From positions 26,906,423-26,970,422 of the forward strand of contig NC_063436.1 in the NCBI RefSeq assembly GCF_020379485.1: a stretch of DNA of 64,000 nt. Reading direction: 5' to 3'. The notes under the pieces were generated by a model. The model did not search any database. It was not told where the DNA came from and worked only from the letters and a program-made list of their open reading frames with translations. Source of the DNA: Brassica napus (Eukaryota; Streptophyta; Magnoliopsida; Brassicales; Brassicaceae). Positions within the stretch are counted from its first letter, which is position 1. Every line of letters begins with the position of its first letter. Both the position numbers and the translations under genes were made by a program. Positions 58,072-64,000 of the stretch are shown here, in pieces.

Positions 58072-59984
58072 TTAGGCCTTGATTGGTAGGACATTAGTAT
58101 TAGCATTATGCTTTACATTATCTAATCAACAATTGTTAGAAAAGCATTTAGAGAAATATTTACTAAATGATAATGATCTCCAAATCGGTTACATCATTTC
58201 CTTTTGATGTAAAAAAAAGAGGGTTAGAACATTTTAGTCTCATTTGAGATAAAACAGAAATATCGTGTAAAAATGTTTGATTTCAGTCAATTGCACAAAT
58301 AATCCGATAGAAATAACTGGATTAAACCAATCATAGAACACCGCATAAGTTTTTGGTATATGTATAGTTTGAGGCAAATACCTCACTGAGAATGACATTA
58401 TGCAAGAGTAAGAAATTTCGATGATTTTATTCAAATTAGAAACCGTCAAACTATATGTAACGTCCCGACCGTCTATGGCTAATGGACCATTCACGCCCGT
58501 TAACTCGGTCTGTGGACCCCATCCCGTTCTAATGGGCGGTGCGTTAAATTTTCCAAGATCCGAAATCATTTTTTACTGATCCTGCAATCACCACATGACT
58601 TTTTCCCATACTTTGGTCATTGCGAATTACTTTCCGATAGGTCAGCCATCCTTTCGCTACTCTAGCCAAAGTATGCTTAACTTTGGAGTTTTAAACGGAT
58701 GTTTGATGGAAAAAGAAAGTCAACTTTGGTGACATAGGTAGCCAAATCAATTCTCTTATGCCTTTTCTATATATCACAACTCGGATTGTTACAATTCACA
58801 CAACATGTCTCAAGACGCTTCTCAGATCAGAACCGAGATGGCTAACTAGTTCTAATACCACTTATAATGCCCTGGCCGCCCACGGCTAATGGGCCACTCA
58901 CGTCCGCCCTCTTGGCCCGTGGCTCTATCCCGTCTGACGGGCGGTGCGTTAATTTTTCTAAGGCCCGAAAGTCATGTTTGCTGGTCCTACAATCACCACA
59001 TGACATTTCCTTGTACTTTGACCTCACTTGCACGGTATCGCGAATCACTTTCCGATAGGTTACCCATCCTTTCACTATTCCAGCCCAAGCATGCTTAACT
59101 TTGGAGTTCTAAACGAGAGTGACGGAAAAAGTAAGTCAACTTTGGTGACATAGATAGCTAAATCAATTCTCTTATGTTTTTTCCATATATCACAACTCGG
59201 GATGTTGCATTATAGTTCCGGAAAAACCGTCAAAACTATACATATACCAAAAATTTCATCTAAATGATGATTTTATTCAAATTAGAATTCTAAACTTAGC
59301 GTTGAAAAATCGAGCGGCTGTGGTCCGGTGGCTGGGGGCACAGAAGCCTAAGCTCTGTAATGGGTCCGTTGGTCGCCTTGGATTGACCCCTAGAAAGTAC
59401 ATACATGATCTATCGGGTGTTGTAACCTTTAGAAGAACATTTGCATTTATAATTTATAAAATTAAAGAAAATATATAACTAATTCATTTATTTTATTTAA
59501 TAATATCATAAAATTATTTTAATATCCAGAAAATAAAATTTTGATTTCTAAAATTAATTTACAATAAAAAAAATTTAAATAGTATTTCACATTTAAAATA
59601 TAATTTAATTTATTTTAAAGATGAAAAATTATTTTAAAAAGTAGATATTTTAATTATAAAATTTATTTTAAAATAAATTTTTTTGATATAAACATAAAAT
59701 TTAAATTATTAAATAAAATAAATCAATTATATATCATTTTAATTTTATATGTTAATATATTTATATATATATTGAAAATATATTTATTAAATATAAATAT
59801 ATTATATATTATATACTAATTTTTATAATAATTTTAAATAACATACTCGTACTCGTACTGCTCTCTACCAATCATCTAATTGCATAGTTTATCAAAAGCA
59901 TACAGCTCCTGCAACATACTGCTTTTATAGCATACTATTACTGCTAATGCTAATGCTCTACCAATCAAAGCCTAAGACCATAAC
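58072..59984. mobile_element. TIR-bearing element with nested TRIM, copy 2
   Basis: Counterpart of 52793-54703 in the second segmental copy, with the same inverted ends (TTAGGCCTTGATTGGTAG left, CTACCAATCAAAGCCTAA right). Confidence 0.6.
58456..59209 (-). mobile_element. TRIM retrotransposon, complete, 754 bp
   Basis: Copy of 53187-53939 carried along by the segmental duplication, with few substitutions (its end reads ATGTTGCA). Confidence 0.8.
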
Positions 59985-60959
59985 TAACTTCAGTCTCTTA
60001 ATTGGGGTTCTTAACTTCCGCTAAGATACAGTTCTTAGCTTTCTTTAGATTTTAAATTAAAAAAAGCTTAGAATCATCTCATAAATAAGAGATATAAAAG
60101 TCGTCTTTAGCCGAAAAATATAAAAAAAAATGTCAAATCATATCATGCGTTAAGAATCCCGACTAAGAGATTGAGGTTAATCATGCCCTATAAGTATAGA
60201 TCCACAAATATCAACTACAAGCTATCGGTTTGAACTTTGAATGATCCAGCGTTCATAAACGAGCTGGAGATCGCTCGGCAAGTAAAGAGATAACTCACCA
60301 GAAATTTTCAAGAGCAGAAACTCGAGAAAGAGATTGATTGCAAGAGAAGAGTTGAGATAATCACAATATCTGGAAAGAGAAGAGTCGTCGTCTTCTTCTT
60401 CGGCTGCTGCTTCAACTTCGTAAACGTTAACTACGGAGAGAGAGCAGAAAAGAAATATCGAAGTCAATGACTTTTTTTTTCTTACACCAAAAGCAACGTT
60501 GTCTTCTTCTTTCTTAGTATTTTGGAAATTATTCTAATTCATAAGCAATAACTCATTCTTCCAAGACTGTGTATCTATATATGTCACAAAGTATATTGTT
60601 TTAGTTGTCAGTTTATGTATTTATCACCAGCTCATATATTGCACTATTTATATTCGTAATTGTGAACTGATTTTTAGATTATAGATTTGTTAATTATGAA
60701 AGATTAAACCATTTAAAAACAGTTATTTTCAAATTAAAAAAAAAATCAAATGATTTTTTAACCAGTGACTAATGACTATAATATGTAACTTTTCAAAACC
60801 ATATTGTGTTTAATTTTCCTTTTTGTTGAAAAGATGAAGAGATTGAGAAAAATAAGTATACAATGGTTTCTTCTTTTGTTTGGCAACCTTTTATGAGGAA
60901 CTTTCCTTGGACAATACTTTTTTCAAACAAACAAAGCATCAGTTTTGCTAATTCAGACA

Positions 60960-61393
60960 GCATCTTCTTTTAATACTAGTTACCACATAAACAGTACCAA
61001 TTCAGATTTTTTTCGTTCGTTTTAGTCAAAATATATATTAGGTCAAATAGTCACATTAATAGAGATTTAGACTTCTATTCTCACATATTCCCTATCAAAA
61101 TCATGTAGAATAATAGTCTATCATGATCTCCTATATTGTGGATCAAATAGTCCAATTAAAAAATAGTTTTATCAAACTCTCAAAGAAAAAAACTTGTTTT
61201 AAGAATGCTTGTACTGTTACAAAAAAAGAAAAGAAAAAAAGAATGCTTTTACTTTTTTTGAAAAAGAGAGAATTAGGTAATAGGTACAACAAATATTAAA
61301 TTACGTCCAACTCAACATCACTTATGTATATTGTACTTTTTATTATTTTTTCATGTAGTGTTTATTTAATAATCATGACGATTTAAATATAGA
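60960..61393. other. Right border of the segmental duplication and AT-rich spacer
   Basis: No gene. Contains AT-rich sequence with a poly-A/GA-rich patch near 61225-61275. Confidence 0.35.
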
Positions 61394-63120
61394 TTAGATG
61401 ATAACGCGGACTGAGTTCTTATAATAATTTTGTTTATGAAATGATTTTAATATTTTGCAACACTACAATTTTTCTCGATTATAAAATGATGAATACAAAT
61501 TTTGGTCTCTTAAATATATCATCCTTGTTGAAGAGTTAATGTATTACATCTCATTTTAATTATTTTTAAAATTTTATATGCACAAAAAGAAATTAAGTTT
61601 TGCGGCCGATATAAATTACCAAAACCAAATAGGCAACATCAATTGTATAATGACGAAAGGAAATTGGGTTTTTTGCTCTCGATTTGCTTACTATTGACTC
61701 TCCATAAGTGATTTCATTTTCTACCTCTATAGAATTATGCTTTCGTTCTCATCTTTTTTTTCACTGATATGAGTTAAATTTCTTTTTATTAACTTCTTTT
61801 ATGTATTCAGTGAATTATATAAGTGTCAATTAAAAAAAATAGACATATGTAAAATTTCCGTAAACATATCTAAGAATCAAATTTTTTTAAAAAATCACCG
61901 GCAAACTATATTAACAAGTTAGTGTTCAAATATAATATATCAAGCTGTTATAGAATATAAGTGCAGACTCGAAATATAAATATTTGTCTAGTATATATTC
62001 ACCAGCTCGGTATAAAAATCATATAATTAGAACAACAAAACAAATTACTTATTTCACCAGTTCGGGTAATATCTGAATCCGTACGGGTAATATCCAAACC
62101 CGAATGGTTATCTATCTGAAGATAACCAAACATAAGTATACTTAACTTTATATTTCTAGTTTATTTCTCTCATTTTATTCAAAATATTTATATTAATGAT
62201 TCTTATTGCTCAAAATTAGATAATATACGTATAATTATGGACAAAATCATTTGCTACTCACTTAAAATACATATCAAGTTCTTGTTTCTTGCATTAACAA
62301 AAGTTGCATCTAAAACTTCAAAACAACAACTAAATTAGGGTCCTTCTATTTTTAAAGTTTTATCTCCAAACCTATTAATAGTTTAATCTTTTAAAATTTT
62401 TTTTAAAAAAGCAGTTAAGTTAAAATATATTTTAAATACAAAAAACTTAAACAATAAATAATTTATATATTTTTTCTTCAAATTTTAAATATCCGAACCC
62501 GACCTAAAATATCTGAAACCGTACATAAAATACCCGAACCCGACTCGAAGTGTAGAAATACCCAAACAGGTTCTATACCTTTATACTGAAATATCTGATA
62601 CAAATCCGAACGTGTATCTGAACGTCCATTCCTATGATATATGATAATTTTAAGTTGTATCTTGCTTGAACAAAAAAAAGTTAAACTATTGATCACAAAA
62701 TTTTAATGTGGGACTTTTACCATTTTTAGTAATTTATAGTCGTTTTTAAAAATTCAAAATAAAATATATAAAAATCTAATTGTTTTTATTATATGCTTAA
62801 TGTGATTGTTAAATTTATTTAATAATATAAAATTAAACAAAAAGAGAGGTTATAATTTTTTTTTATCAAATATGTATTATTCATAATTATTAATTGTCAT
62901 ATATATGTTAATCATATTAGGTAATTCCGTATGTTTTATTTAAGGAAATAAAAAATATTATTTTGTACAGTATTAATTAATTTGATAGTTAATTTAATAA
63001 AAAGCATAGTATATGTTTATATGGACCAACTTATTTTTCTAATAATTCTAAGAATTATTCTCGTAATGACACGTGGCTACGAAAACATGTTGTAATGCTA
63101 CGGGATTAATATATAGGGGA
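61394..63120 (-). mobile_element. Helitron family A copy 4, decayed
   Basis: Aligns with 19022-21091 over most of its length. The 3' end CTAG is mutated to CTAA on the minus strand and the hairpin is reduced; the 5' end reads TCCCCTATATATTAATCCC. A remnant of the nested hAT-like element lies at about 62044-62635. It is the most diverged of the four copies, 31 kb from the tandem array. Confidence 0.7.
62044..62635. mobile_element. Remnant of the hAT-like element inside Helitron copy 4
   Basis: Carries the same CGGGTAATAT / CCCGAAT / TATCCGAACCCGAC stretches and the same right end (GTCCATTCCTA). The left end is lost. Confidence 0.55.
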
Positions 63121-63534
63121 TTGTATTTTGTGTGTTTAAGCAATAATTAATATCAAGAAGCTGTTAAATAATGCAAATAAACAATAATATCACAACAATA
63201 AGACCATTCCTCAAAGAAAATTAATCATAAGACTAGTACAACTAAAACAATAATCATCATCATTAGCCGCTCTTCTTTGTCTTAATGGGAACATTGAAAA
63301 GTGGGGAAGTTAAAATGTAATGATGTTTGGTAATAAAATTAAAAAAACTTTTAAAAGGAAGAAAATACGAGTCAAGCAGAAGTCAATGACCATATAGTCT
63401 TCGTCTTCTTCTTATTCATATTCATTCATAGTGGTGAGCTACACGACGTCGGTCTAGCGTTCGTCATTCTTCTAATTTCTCTGACCTCTGCTACTGTCTA
63501 TCCGTTCGTGTTGCTTTGATCTCTCTAATCAGAC
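63121..63534 (+). promoter_or_regulatory. Upstream region and 5' UTR of MKK1
   Basis: Between the Helitron and the MKK1 start codon. The last ~100 bp are TC-rich leader-like sequence. The Helitron ends only about 410 bp before the ATG, so the native promoter available is short. Confidence 0.45.
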
Positions 63535-63923
63535 ATGAAGAGAGGCAGCTTGAGTCTTAATCCCATCTCTCTCCCTCCTCCTGAGCAATCCATCTCCAAA
63601 TTCTTGTACCTCTCTCTCTCTCCCCTCTCTTTTTGGATTCTTCCTAATGTTTCTGTTTTATTTTTATTTTTCAAATGCTCTCGTCTCGAATCTAGATCTC
63701 TTGTTAGGATTTGACGAATCAGAGCACACTGTTCTCACCTTTTTAGGATTCGTTTTCATTGCCAAAAGTGATTCTATTGTGTAAAAATTGTTCAAATATG
63801 TGTCGATGAGTCTTCTAACATTGAAGAAAATGGTTTAGAACACAGAGTGGAACGTTCAAGGATGGGGACCTTCAAGTGAACAAAGATGGAATCCAGACAG
63901 TATCTCAGTCTGAGCCTGGAGCT
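63535..63923 (+). CDS. MKK1: MAP kinase kinase 1 (MKK1/MEK1), first two exons; gene continues right
   Basis: Exon 1 is 63535-63605 and exon 2 is 63839-63923, joining in phase to MKRGSLSLNPISLPPPEQSISKF ... LTQSGTFKDGDLQVNKDG and ending SQSEPGA at a GTAACA donor. This is the non-catalytic N-terminus of the plant group A MAPKKs; the kinase domain lies beyond the window. MKK1 acts in wounding, cold, drought and pathogen signalling upstream of MPK4 through MEKK1. The N-terminal part includes the basic region used for MAPK docking in this group. Choice of MKK1 over MKK2 follows from wording and from synteny with At4g26070. Confidence 0.88.
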
Positions 63924-64000
63924 GTAACATGCTTCTTGAAACATCAGATCTCACACTCTTCTCTTACATTGTAATCAATAAGAAAGTTGAATCGTTTTGT

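Larger units (their letters stand above)
55898..60959. repeat. Segmental tandem duplication, copy 2
   Basis: Second copy, longer because of a 1398 bp Helitron and a ~50 bp insertion near 60049; it lacks the MITE. It ends AATTCAGACA, where copy 1 would run into the next unit. Confidence 0.9.

Overview
This is nuclear DNA of a flowering plant, almost certainly a Brassicaceae relative of Arabidopsis (Brassica/Raphanus-type). It has spliced genes with GT-AG introns, an AT-rich background, plant-only gene families, and many Helitrons, hAT-like elements, MITEs and TRIMs. The gene order matches the Arabidopsis chromosome 4 segment I remember as At4g25960 to At4g26070: ABCB2, CIL, PEPPER, a PER44-type peroxidase, the 4/1 coiled-coil gene, PIRL8, a small membrane protein, an L18ae-like protein, then MKK1. 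Gene names rest on protein recognition plus this synteny; no search was run.

Left, gene-dense part (1-17.4 kb). The 3' half of an ABCB (P-glycoprotein) transporter runs into the window and stops 213 bp from the tail-to-tail CIL gene (CCT-domain chloroplast regulator, minus strand). After 3.6 kb without a gene comes PEPPER (three KH domains), then two tandem class III peroxidases that share their upstream regions, then the minus-strand 4/1 gene with eight exons.

Middle, mobile-element-rich part (17.6-46.4 kb). A 4.9 kb unit is present as two full tandem copies and one truncated copy. Each full copy carries a Helitron with an older hAT-like insertion, a single-exon gene for an unrecognised 313-residue protein, and a truncated TRIM. 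The two gene copies encode identical proteins and sit in a near-identical ~2 kb block, while the unit flanks have diverged. Unit 1 also holds a clean 931 bp hAT-type element with a perfect 8 bp target duplication. Further right is a mosaic of nested Helitrons with captured gene-like pieces, a minisatellite, a Stowaway-like MITE, a Tourist-like MITE, another hAT-like element and RPA-like OB-fold remnants.

Right part (44.9-64 kb). PIRL8 (four exons, a transposon-like insert in intron 1) has its core promoter and leader duplicated exactly around a Helitron remnant. A two-exon 62-residue membrane protein and an intact L18ae-like gene follow. A ~3.9 kb segment holding the 5' part of the L18ae-like gene is tandemly duplicated. 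The second copy is a pseudogene whose exon 3 is split by a 1398 bp Helitron, with the other copy as the exact empty site. Another Helitron copy of the middle family follows, and the window ends in the first two exons of MKK1 (MAP kinase kinase).

The host genes act in unrelated processes: membrane transport, chloroplast gene regulation, RNA binding in pistil development and flowering, wall peroxidation, LRR signalling and MAPK signalling. I see no operon-like system. The most unusual signals are the homogenised gene pair of unknown function, the duplicated PIRL8 promoter, and the unusually well-dated set of transposon insertions.
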